Shown in pieces: positions 34,201 through 42,222 of a stretch of 48,335 nt of DNA. A program made the position numbers and the translations under genes. How positions within the stretch are numbered: the first letter of the stretch is position 1; every line of letters starts with the position of its first letter. Source of the stretch: CBDTTM01 sp965363355 (GTDB lineage Bacteria > Bacillota > Negativicutes > Selenomonadales > Selenomonadaceae); the NCBI GenBank assembly GCA_965363355.1, contig CBDTTM010000002.1:1-48335 (forward strand), written 5' to 3'. The notes beneath the pieces were generated by a model, which had not been told where the DNA came from, ran no database searches, and saw nothing but the letters and a program-made list of their open reading frames with translations.

Positions 34201-36165
34201 TCAAAGCTTGAATTTATCCATCATCTGGCTCAGCACATCGGCTTCTTCTTCGAGCTTTTTGGCGCTTTGCGCTATCGATTGCACGGTTGCGGTTTGTTGC
34301 TCTGTTGCCGCCGCCACTTCTTCCGTCGCTGCCGCATGGTTTTCTGAAACAGACGCCACTTCGCCCATAGACCTCGAGGCTTCCTCTGCCTTGCGGTCGA
34401 CCTGGCTGACTTCTTTTGAGATATCTTCGATTTTCTGGACAAAGTCATTGATCGATTGGTGGATTCTTGCCAAAGAATCGTTGCTGATCTTGGCTGATGC
34501 TTCAAGGTCGACGGCGATTGCCATCTCCGTCGTGATTTCTTTGACGGCTTGGTCTGTATTTTCCTGTATTTCATGGATCAGATACGATATTTCCTGGCTC
34601 GATTGTTCTGCCTGTTCTGCTAGCTTACGAACTTCTTCCGCAACAACCGCAAAGCCTCGGCCATGCTCACCCGCTCTGGCAGCCTCAATCGCTGCATTGA
34701 GCGCGAGCAAATTGGTTTGACCGCTAATGTTAGAAATGACTTCGACAATCTGGCCGATTTTCTGTGATTTTCCGGATAGATTCCCGATTGCCGCATGAAC
34801 GCCCTCGGCGGCTTTTTTGTTCGCATCCATGAGATTTGCCTGTTCAACCACAGCGGAGTTCCCCGTAGCTACAGAAGCTTTGACCTGTTCCGCCGTTTTA
34901 TTCGATTCATTGAGATTTTTTGTGATCAAGCTGACCGAGCCCGTCATATTCAAGATTCGCTCCGCGCTCTTTTGAATATTGACGGCCTGCTGCGTAGAAT
35001 CCTGCGCCATCGTCGTAATCGTCGTCGCAATCTGTTCAGATACTCGTCCGGCATTTTCCGCCGCACCACACATTTCTTTGGAAGAAGTCATCATATACTG
35101 GGTCATGCTTTGGACTTCCTGGATGAGCTTCTTAAGATTCGTCGCCATCTGGTTGAACGCCTGTCCCAAAATCGCAATCTCATCGCTGCCTTGTACTTGC
35201 GCCTTGACCGTCAGATTACCGCCGGCAATTTCTTTGGCGTTTTCCGTCAAGTCCTTGATTGGGCCCACAATTCTACGAGCCAGCACCATCGTGCTGCCAA
35301 AGGCACAAAGCAGTGCCAGCAGCGCAATTGCAATATAGGTATTGCGCAGATCTTTAAGCGGTGCGTACATTTCTTTTTCCGGCACAGCAAAAGCGATCGT
35401 CCAGCCAGTACTTGGAATCTTGCGGTAAACCGCCATTTTATCGTCATCACCAAAATTGTATTTGATGTTGCCGCCAGTCCCCGTGAGCATCGCTTTCGCC
35501 ATGTCCTTGAGCCCATTTTCTTCAAGCAGGTTCTTCGATACCATTTTTTCATCCGGATGGGCTAGAATGATTCCTTTATCATCTAAGATAAACGCATATC
35601 CTTTGCCATCGAGCGTCGCATTTTTTATCATCCCAGATAAGGTTTCAAGCAAAATGTCTTCCCCTAATACTCCCATAAGCTTACCATCTTTATCCTTGAG
35701 GGCAATAGATGGGCTTACGCAATACTTCTTAGTCGTGACATCAATATAAGGGGAACTGAAATTCAAGCCGCTTTTCTGGGCAGCCTCTTTATACCAACCA
35801 CGTTTTCTCGGATCATAATCTGCCGGCATAGCTGAGCCTTCACCATGGAAGAAACGTCCATCCTCAAATCCGATGTAAATATCTGAAATCGTCTTATCTG
35901 TTTTATCCAAAGTGATATATCCTTTAGATAAGTCCGCTGGCGAAGCATTGTTGATGATGAACGCCAGATCCGTAATCGTCTTTGCTTTCATGATGAGCCA
36001 TGAATCAATCTGACCGGCCTGCTGGTCCGCAATAGATCCCATACGCGAATCTATGCCTTCGGTCAACTGCTTGTTGGAATTCCAATAGCCGACTCCGCAG
36101 ACCACAAATAAGACAATAGCCATCATCAATACGATATACAGCGTTAGTTTCTTTTGCAAATTCAT
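34201..36165 (-). CDS. Methyl-accepting chemotaxis protein, dCache type
   Basis: A 654-residue transmembrane chemoreceptor. TM1 lies at ~8-28, a double Cache ligand domain at ~35-270 (with DPRKRGWYKEAAQKSG and YAFILDDKGIILAHPDEKMV), TM2 at ~275-300, HAMP at ~300-355 (RRIVGPIKDLTENAKEIAGGNL), then the signalling hairpin with tip ISGQTNLLALNAAIEAARAGEHGRGFAVVAEEVRKLA. dCache receptors often bind amino acids or small acids. GGGAGGG lies 6 bases before the ATG at 36165; the frame to 36213 has no ribosome site. It is not next to other chemotaxis genes. Confidence 0.93.
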   Translation of the reverse strand: MNLQKKLTLYIVLMMAIVLFVVCGVGYWNSNKQLTEGIDSRMGSIADQQAGQIDSWLIMKAKTITDLAFIINNASPADLSKGYITLDKTDKTISDIYIGFEDGRFFHGEGSAMPADYDPRKRGWYKEAAQKSGLNFSSPYIDVTTKKYCVSPSIALKDKDGKLMGVLGEDILLETLSGMIKNATLDGKGYAFILDDKGIILAHPDEKMVSKNLLEENGLKDMAKAMLTGTGGNIKYNFGDDDKMAVYRKIPSTGWTIAFAVPEKEMYAPLKDLRNTYIAIALLALLCAFGSTMVLARRIVGPIKDLTENAKEIAGGNLTVKAQVQGSDEIAILGQAFNQMATNLKKLIQEVQSMTQYMMTSSKEMCGAAENAGRVSEQIATTITTMAQDSTQQAVNIQKSAERILNMTGSVSLITKNLNESNKTAEQVKASVATGNSAVVEQANLMDANKKAAEGVHAAIGNLSGKSQKIGQIVEVISNISGQTNLLALNAAIEAARAGEHGRGFAVVAEEVRKLAEQAEQSSQEISYLIHEIQENTDQAVKEITTEMAIAVDLEASAKISNDSLARIHQSINDFVQKIEDISKEVSQVDRKAEEASRSMGEVASVSENHAAATEEVAAATEQQTATVQSIAQSAKKLEEEADVLSQMMDKFKL

Positions 36166-36326
36166 GTAATTCCCTCCCCTGATTTGTAATAAATTGAATA
36201 TTTTGTAATTCATTGCGTTCAGTAGGTTCTATAGGAAAAACAATTTCTCATATGCTTCATCTTCGTCGTCCTCTGGATAAATCCCTTCTGTATTTTTATG
36301 TCCCTTTTAATATTTTATGACAACAA

Positions 36327-36361
36327 AAAAACGGAGCCGCCTTTCGCTGTGCCCCGTTTTC
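36327..36361 (-). terminator. Terminator after padR
   Basis: AAAACGGAGC/GCCCCGTTTT arms (36327-36337 and 36350-36361), with G-U pairing on the minus strand and a T-run there. It lies 10 bases past the padR stop. Confidence 0.8.
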
Positions 36362-36370
36362 TCCATTTTT

Positions 36371-36940
36371 TCATTCACCTTTTTTTTCTGTCCAAAGGCG
36401 CACGATATGGCGATATTGTCGATCAAGCCATAACAAATAGCCTTCTTCACGGTCAATGGCATGGTCGAGTATCAAAAAATGGCCGATGTTCTCATTTTTT
36501 TCTGCTTCCGTGGGAAAAATGATTTCCATCCGGCTCTTCAAATGCTTTATCTTTTTTTGATGAATCGCGATCTGCTCTTCAAACATTTTCCCCAAGGTAT
36601 CTGCCTGTTCACCGCGAACAAAATACAGCTTCAAGATAAATTCATCCTTCGTCGCAGCCAACTCTGGCGTAGCTGAAACAATCCATTGTCTCAGTTTGTC
36701 GCGGCCTTGCGGCGTAAGTGAATAATATGTTTTTTCTAATTTATTGCCGACAATTCCATGACGTGATGCAATGAAACCACGGTCCTCAAGCTTCTTGAGT
36801 TCCGGATAAATCTGGCTATGGCTCGCCTGCCAAAATTCACCGATTTCCTCTTCAAAGCTTTTTTTCAAATCGTAGCCTGTCTGCTCATCTTTGGCGAGCA
36901 GCCCCAATAAAATATATTCCAGCGTATTTTTTTTAGCCAT
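36371..36940 (-). CDS. padR: PadR-family repressor
   Basis: A 189-residue regulator with an N-terminal winged helix (YILLGLLAKDEQTGYDLKKSFEEEIGEFWQASHSQIYPELKKLEDRGFI) and the C-terminal helical Vir_act domain used for dimerisation. PadR represses phenolic acid decarboxylase until p-coumaric or ferulic acid binds. It is divergent from padC, with a matching operator between them. Two ATGs in tandem are possible; the second has the better spacing (7) to GGAGG. Confidence 0.92.
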   Translation of the reverse strand: MAKKNTLEYILLGLLAKDEQTGYDLKKSFEEEIGEFWQASHSQIYPELKKLEDRGFIASRHGIVGNKLEKTYYSLTPQGRDKLRQWIVSATPELAATKDEFILKLYFVRGEQADTLGKMFEEQIAIHQKKIKHLKSRMEIIFPTEAEKNENIGHFLILDHAIDREEGYLLWLDRQYRHIVRLWTEKKGE

Positions 36941-36952
36941 CATTTTTCCTCC

Positions 36953-37009
36953 TTGACAATTCTCTTATATCAGTATATCATATAATTAAATCATGTAAAT
37001 ATATACATG
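36953..37009. promoter_or_regulatory. padC promoter and PadR operator
   Basis: TTGACA at 36953-36958 and TATCAT at 36976-36981 (17-base spacer) form the likely padC promoter. CATGT-N8-ACATG at 36992-37009 contains ATGT-N8-ACAT, the dyad known as the PadR binding site in Bacillus and lactic acid bacteria. It would overlap the transcription start. Confidence 0.8.
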
Positions 37010-37042
37010 TTTGTTTAGATATGAACTAGGAGGATTTTTAAC

Positions 37043-37585
37043 ATGGCAGACAAAAAAGTATTTAAAGACCTGGACGATTTTTTAGGGACACATTTCATCT
37101 ACACTTATGATAACGGCTGGGAATATGAATGGTACGCAAAAAATGATCATACGGTCGATTACCGTATTCACGGTGGAATGGTAGCAGGCCGCTGGGTAAC
37201 TGACCAGGAAGCACATATTGTAAAACTTACTGACGGCGTTTTCAAAATCACTTGGACAGAACCTACGGGAACTGACGTTGCTTTGGATTTCATGCCAAAC
37301 GAAGGCAAGCTGCACGGCGTCATCTTCTTCCCGAAATGGGTTCACGAACATCCTGAAATTACGGTAACTTACCAGAACGAACACATTCCATTGATGGAAG
37401 AATCCCGTGTAAAATACGAAACATATCCAAAATATGTTGTTCCTGAATTTGCTCAGATCACATACATGGGCGATGCCGGTATCGACAACAACGATGTCAT
37501 CAGTGAAGCACCTTACGAAGGCATGCCTTCTGACATCCGCAACGGTAAATATTTCGATGCGAACTATAAACGCATCAAAAAATAA
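37043..37585 (+). CDS. padC: Phenolic acid decarboxylase
   Basis: A 180-residue cofactor-free decarboxylase that turns p-coumaric, ferulic or caffeic acid into the 4-vinylphenol, which removes the toxic acid. Residues aligned with the known Bacillus active site are present: Tyr20 and Tyr22 (FIYTY), Arg50 (AGRWV) and Glu73 (WTEPTGTD). The short lipocalin-like barrel length is normal. AGGAGG lies 10 bases before the ATG. It is controlled by the divergent padR through the operator at 36992-37009. Confidence 0.96.
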   Translation: MADKKVFKDLDDFLGTHFIYTYDNGWEYEWYAKNDHTVDYRIHGGMVAGRWVTDQEAHIVKLTDGVFKITWTEPTGTDVALDFMPNEGKLHGVIFFPKWVHEHPEITVTYQNEHIPLMEESRVKYETYPKYVVPEFAQITYMGDAGIDNNDVISEAPYEGMPSDIRNGKYFDANYKRIKK

Positions 37586-37634
37586 GAACACTTCCGTTTT
37601 TTGACGCAGTTTCTCCCACATTTAAAACTGCGCC

Positions 37635-37686
37635 AAAAGAGCCCTTTATCATTGAATTCAAGTTCAACGATAAAGGGCTCTTTTTA
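37635..37686. terminator. Terminator between padC and the GGDEF gene
   Basis: AAAGAGCCCTTTATC and GATAAAGGGCTCTTT arms enclose a smaller TTGAA/TTCAA stem, with T after the right arm and A before the left one. It can serve both convergent genes. Confidence 0.88.
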
Positions 37687-37728
37687 TTGATTCAATAGTT
37701 TTTGTTCATTCACCGTTTATTTTTAAAC

Positions 37729-40092
37729 TTACACATCCTTTGGCAAGAGCTTTACAATGGCTTTCTTCATTTCTTCTTGTACTTTTTCACGATTTTCTTT
37801 TTTCTTGAGATACATCGCATCATCAGCCCGGCGGAAGATCGCATTCATTTCCTGCCCGCGATATCCCATACTGATTCCTATCGAAATATACAATGGCACC
37901 CCTTTAGGTTTTCTCTGTGCTTTTTCTATACTTTCCTGTATCCGAAAATGCAGGTCTTGCATCTCTCTAGTTGAAGTCTCTTCGAGAAGGATGACGAATT
38001 CATCGCCGCCTATGCGAGCAGCAATGTGCTTGCCACACTCCGTTTGAATCACATTTGCTGCCTGCAGCAACAATTGGTCTCCAGCCTCATGACCCAGTGA
38101 ATCATTTACCAGCTTCAGTGCATCGAGATCAGCAACGAGAATGCCAATAGGGAATTTTTGTTCATCATAAGCGACCTGCAGTTCTTGCTCAAAAAAGCTG
38201 CGATTATAAAGCCCGGTCAAACCATCATGATAACTTGTGTACTTTAGAGCCTCTTCCATCTCTTTTCGTTGCGTGATATCCCGGATTACCAGCAGCACTT
38301 CCCCACTGCCATAAGGAACGATACGAACTTCTTTTGCCAGTAAATTTCCAGCTTCTTCACGTTCATATTCACATATTTGACGCTCACCTGTTTTTATCGC
38401 CTGGGCTACCGCTTCCATGATTGTGGCCGCAATCGAAACTGGCCATATATCTTGAACATTCTGCCCTTTTTTGCTTTCTGGATCTTCGAGCAACGAGCAG
38501 TCTTTGGTACTGATTACTTCAATTACCGTGCCCTTATCTGTCAATCGCACAAGAGCATCTGGGATCGCCTGCACAATTGCCTTGTTCTTTGCCTCGCTCT
38601 CACAGATAGCATCTTCCCATAACTTATGCTGGGTCACATCGATAATCGTGCCAACAATAACTGGTTTCCCATCCATTTTGCAAGCTTTTGAATAGATTTG
38701 CCCGTCGATGATTTCCCCTGATTTATGTGCCAGCTTAACCTCATAGGAAAGCCCCGGTACCAATCCGTTTATTCTTTTTTTGATATTTTCTTCGACAACA
38801 GCCTGCTGTTCTGGCTGGACCAGCTGCAAGACCGATTCTTGCGCCTCTATTTCTTCGACTGAATAACCAACCATTTCGCTAAGAGTCGGATTTATATAGA
38901 TGATGTGACCGTGTTCATTCATTACATACACACCAACACTTGAATTTTCACTGACAAAACGGAACAATTCCTCGGTTTCCTGACGCTTCGTATTCAAGGC
39001 TTGCAAGGTATCGATATCTTCTAACAAACGCTTGAGCATCGTCGTGAATGCATCGCGAATCTGTACCAATTTCTCGGGGGCAGTTGCGGTAAATCCAGCA
39101 TTTCTCGGTAAAAGATCATATTCCCCGGCATCGAGATGTTTGATCATTTTGATCAAGGCCGCCACCGGCGAATTGATTCGGCGAAGAAAAAACGATGTGA
39201 CTAAGGAAAAGAGTACAATGACAATCGCGCCAAAAATAACGACCATTCCCATTTTTTTATATACCGGAGCCAGCACTTCGCTTTCTTCGATTTCACCAGT
39301 AACAACCCAATCAGCCGCCCCAGAAAGTCCCGTATAAGCGCCTAAGATATTAGCCCCGCCAGCCGTTTGGTAGACCCCTGAATAAATCGTCGCCCGTCCT
39401 TCTCTGTACAAGGCCTCCATTTTTTCGCTCCACTTTTCAAGGCCTCTGTTCGACCCTAGCTGACTTAAAACCGATGGCGTACCGATGATTTCACCTGTTT
39501 TATCGCGGAGGTAAATATGCCCCGTCTGCCCAATACTAAAATCATCAATGATTCCCGCTACAGCATCGAGCTTGACAGCAGCTGCAACTACACCCGAAAA
39601 TTTTCCCGAAAGATCATATACCGGCGAACTGAATAATACGACCCGTTCGTGTGATACCCTGTCTTCAAGGGTGTTGGTCACATAGGACTCGCCCTTTTTC
39701 GCTCTTAGAAAATATTCCCTATCCGCTACATTGATTCCCGACCCCGACATGATGCCCTGCCCATTTACAAAAGCAATCCAGGAAAATTCTGGGCTATTGT
39801 TCTTGAGTACATCCAGCGATTGCTTCGTGTCACCCCGCCTTACCGTATCGAGCTGTGCCACCATTTTTATTTTATCGCTATTTTCTCTGAACCAATAGTC
39901 GATCATTCCTGCTTGCAAGGATACAACACCTTCGAAGCTTCGTATGGCAAATGCCTTGGCATTTTCTATCTCATAGTAGGAAAACGCACTGAAGAGGAGT
40001 ACGATTCCCACCGTCATTGCCAAGATCATCAGGCGAAAATAGCCGGAAATATTTTTTAGGAACATCTGGTTGAAAAATTTGAAAGCATTCAC
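37729..40092 (-). CDS. Membrane diguanylate cyclase with Cache and PAS domains
   Basis: A 787-residue sensor. TM1 lies near 18-40, an extracytoplasmic Cache region at ~50-280, TM2 near 285-305 and a HAMP-like linker; then come two PAS domains (about 375-490 and 500-610) and a C-terminal GGDEF domain. GGDEF is intact (ARIGGDEFVILLEE), so it should make cyclic di-GMP. The RxxD inhibitory site normally five residues before it is absent, so product inhibition is unlikely. The start GTG at 40092 has GAGGAG 7 bases upstream. It is divergent from the O-GlcNAc-transferase-like gene. Confidence 0.9.
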   Translation of the reverse strand: MNAFKFFNQMFLKNISGYFRLMILAMTVGIVLLFSAFSYYEIENAKAFAIRSFEGVVSLQAGMIDYWFRENSDKIKMVAQLDTVRRGDTKQSLDVLKNNSPEFSWIAFVNGQGIMSGSGINVADREYFLRAKKGESYVTNTLEDRVSHERVVLFSSPVYDLSGKFSGVVAAAVKLDAVAGIIDDFSIGQTGHIYLRDKTGEIIGTPSVLSQLGSNRGLEKWSEKMEALYREGRATIYSGVYQTAGGANILGAYTGLSGAADWVVTGEIEESEVLAPVYKKMGMVVIFGAIVIVLFSLVTSFFLRRINSPVAALIKMIKHLDAGEYDLLPRNAGFTATAPEKLVQIRDAFTTMLKRLLEDIDTLQALNTKRQETEELFRFVSENSSVGVYVMNEHGHIIYINPTLSEMVGYSVEEIEAQESVLQLVQPEQQAVVEENIKKRINGLVPGLSYEVKLAHKSGEIIDGQIYSKACKMDGKPVIVGTIIDVTQHKLWEDAICESEAKNKAIVQAIPDALVRLTDKGTVIEVISTKDCSLLEDPESKKGQNVQDIWPVSIAATIMEAVAQAIKTGERQICEYEREEAGNLLAKEVRIVPYGSGEVLLVIRDITQRKEMEEALKYTSYHDGLTGLYNRSFFEQELQVAYDEQKFPIGILVADLDALKLVNDSLGHEAGDQLLLQAANVIQTECGKHIAARIGGDEFVILLEETSTREMQDLHFRIQESIEKAQRKPKGVPLYISIGISMGYRGQEMNAIFRRADDAMYLKKKENREKVQEEMKKAIVKLLPKDV

Positions 40093-40410
40093 TATACTTC
40101 TCCTCACAATCAGCAAATAAATTTATGTACCCGGTTGCCGGAGGCTTCCCTGCCAGCTAAAATGATCGATATTTTCTTTATAGTTTTTTTATATCTTTCT
40201 TAAAATTTCTACTTCGCTATTTTAGCTCAATAATCCTTTTTCTTCAAAAAAATCAAACTGTCCCGGTTTTTACAAAATATAGAAGTTCCCGCTTTTAAAC
40301 ACAATTTACCTATTAATAAAATTCAGCAAAACTCCTGCGCTATGCTATACTACAAAGAGTGAATTTTTCACCGACTATTTCATTTTCAGAAAAGAGCGTG
40401 CGTACACATC
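40093..40410. other. 318-base divergent intergenic region
   Basis: An AT-rich region between the GGDEF gene and the TPR glycosyltransferase. TATACT at about 40345-40350 is a likely -10 for the plus-strand gene, with a weak -35 (TTCAGC). A small dyad GTGAA-N3-TTCAC lies just downstream at 40359-40371. I see no gene. Confidence 0.5.
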
Positions 40411-42141
40411 ATGCCGTATGAAATAAACAATCAAATTGCTATGCTCCGGCAGCATCTCCGGGAAATCCCCCAGGACACGGATGCCTTATCTCTTTTAGCC
40501 AGTCTTTATATGGCGATTGGCAAATATACCGATGCGCTTAAAACCGCAAAAAAAATATTGGTATTGCGTCCCGAAGACTACGAGACTCTCTACCTTATGG
40601 CAAAAGCTTACGAGGCTATCGGCCAAGATAAAAAATCCTTTTCCTTTTTGGAAAAAGTCCTGCAAATCAATGAAAATCACAGCCGCGCTCATATCGACGA
40701 GGCCTGTTATTTCGAAAAACAAAAGCAGCTCAAAGAGCGCATCGCTTGCCTTGAAAAAGCGATTCAATGCTGCCGCGAACAAGACGATGCTCTGCTGAGC
40801 ACGGCCCTCATGGAGTTAGGCGGGGACTATATTCGCCTTGGCGATATCGCTGCTGGCAAAACCTGCTTTTTAGATGCGACAGTAGCTGCTGCATCCTTTG
40901 AGGAAAAACGAGCCGCTTACAGCAGCTATTTGATGAGCGCAAATTATGATGAAGCCCTATCGGATGACGCTATGCTCACGGAACACGAAAAGTACAGCTT
41001 TCTTTTAAACAACGAAGAAACCTTTCAACATGAAGTTCCCGTGGGCAAAAAGAAGCTTCGTATCGGCTATCTTTCAACAGATTTTTATCATCATGTCATG
41101 GCGTATTTTTTATATCCGCTGCTGCATCGTTACAATCGGCAAGACTTCGAGGTTATCTGCTATCGTCGTAATGAATTTACTGACGATGCCACCGAGCAGT
41201 TGCAAGCGTCAGACACTATCTGGCGCGACATTTCTGCAATGGATGCAAAAGACGCGGCTAACCAGATCCATCAAGACGAAATTGACATCTTAGTTGAGCT
41301 CGGCGGCCATACCGCGGGAAATGGGCTCGACATACTCGCCTATAAGCCCGCGCCCTTGCAAATTTGCGGCATCGGCTACATCAATACAACAGGGCTGAAA
41401 TTCATCGACTATTTTTTGACCGATACCAACGTCGATCCTCCCGGGAAAAATGATGAATTCTTCACCGAAAAGCTTTTAAGACTGCCGCACTCCCACTGGT
41501 CTTATGCCAAGCGACTCGATGCACCGGACTGCGGCAAAACTGCAGCTCGGGAAAATGGCTATATCACTTTTGGCAGCTTCAATAACTTTGCCAAGACCAC
41601 CGATGAAATGCTGCTGCTTTGGCGTGAAATCCTCGAAAAAGTTCCGGGCTCCAGGTTGATCTTAAAAAGCAAGGTCTTTGGTTATGCCTATGGGCGTGAA
41701 TATATCGGCAACCGATTAAGCGCACTGGGATTTTCCTTGGAACGCATCGATTTACGCCCAGCAACAGCAACCCATATGCAAGAATACCGTGAAGTGGACA
41801 TCGCCCTTGATACCAGCCCTTATGTCGGCGGAGCGACGACTTGTGAGGCTCTGTACATGGGTGTTCCAGTCATCACACTTGAAAAGGATCGACACGCCTC
41901 AAGATTTGGCTATAGCATGCTCAAAGCCATCGAACTTGAAGAATGTATTGCTTCAACAAAAGAAGACTACGTAATGAAAGCCGTTGATTTAGCCAACGAT
42001 CTAGATCATCTCGACGAGCTTCACCAGGGACAATTGCGCGAAAAAATGCTAGATTCTCCATTGATGGATCCGACAATTTATATGAGCGACTTAGAGAATG
42101 CTTACCGAAAAATCTGGCAGGATCTCGTCGCAGCAAAATAA
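40411..42141 (+). CDS. TPR protein with O-GlcNAc transferase-like domain (GT41)
   Basis: A 576-residue protein. Residues ~10-190 form tetratricopeptide repeats. Residues ~210-576 match the SPINDLY/OGT catalytic region: LRIGYLSTDFYHHVM, DILVELGGHTAGNGLDILAYKPAPLQI, GYINTTGLKFIDYFLTD, FGSFNNFAKTTDEMLLLWREIL and the UDP-sugar site SPYVGGATTCEALYMGVPVITL. It probably adds a sugar to Ser/Thr of proteins in the cytoplasm; in bacteria flagellins and adhesins are known targets of this type. The ribosome site is weak. No target gene is adjacent. Confidence 0.88.
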   Translation: MPYEINNQIAMLRQHLREIPQDTDALSLLASLYMAIGKYTDALKTAKKILVLRPEDYETLYLMAKAYEAIGQDKKSFSFLEKVLQINENHSRAHIDEACYFEKQKQLKERIACLEKAIQCCREQDDALLSTALMELGGDYIRLGDIAAGKTCFLDATVAAASFEEKRAAYSSYLMSANYDEALSDDAMLTEHEKYSFLLNNEETFQHEVPVGKKKLRIGYLSTDFYHHVMAYFLYPLLHRYNRQDFEVICYRRNEFTDDATEQLQASDTIWRDISAMDAKDAANQIHQDEIDILVELGGHTAGNGLDILAYKPAPLQICGIGYINTTGLKFIDYFLTDTNVDPPGKNDEFFTEKLLRLPHSHWSYAKRLDAPDCGKTAARENGYITFGSFNNFAKTTDEMLLLWREILEKVPGSRLILKSKVFGYAYGREYIGNRLSALGFSLERIDLRPATATHMQEYREVDIALDTSPYVGGATTCEALYMGVPVITLEKDRHASRFGYSMLKAIELEECIASTKEDYVMKAVDLANDLDHLDELHQGQLREKMLDSPLMDPTIYMSDLENAYRKIWQDLVAAK

Positions 42142-42144
42142 AAA

Positions 42145-42198
42145 GGAAGCACTTTATCTGGCGGCAAAAACCGCACCAGACAAAGTGCTTCCTCTATT
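42145..42198. terminator. Bidirectional terminator
   Basis: GGAAGCACTTT-TCTGG (42145-42161) pairs with CCAGA-AAAGTGCTTCC (42176-42192), between the convergent OGT-like gene and fdhF. Confidence 0.85.
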
Positions 42199-42222
42199 TT
42201 ATGCTATATTGAATTTTTGCAA

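Noticed and set aside
34795..35565. 256-residue plus-strand frame inside the dCache chemoreceptor
   Set aside because: Shadow frame; rich in Arg/His/Phe with no recognisable domain.
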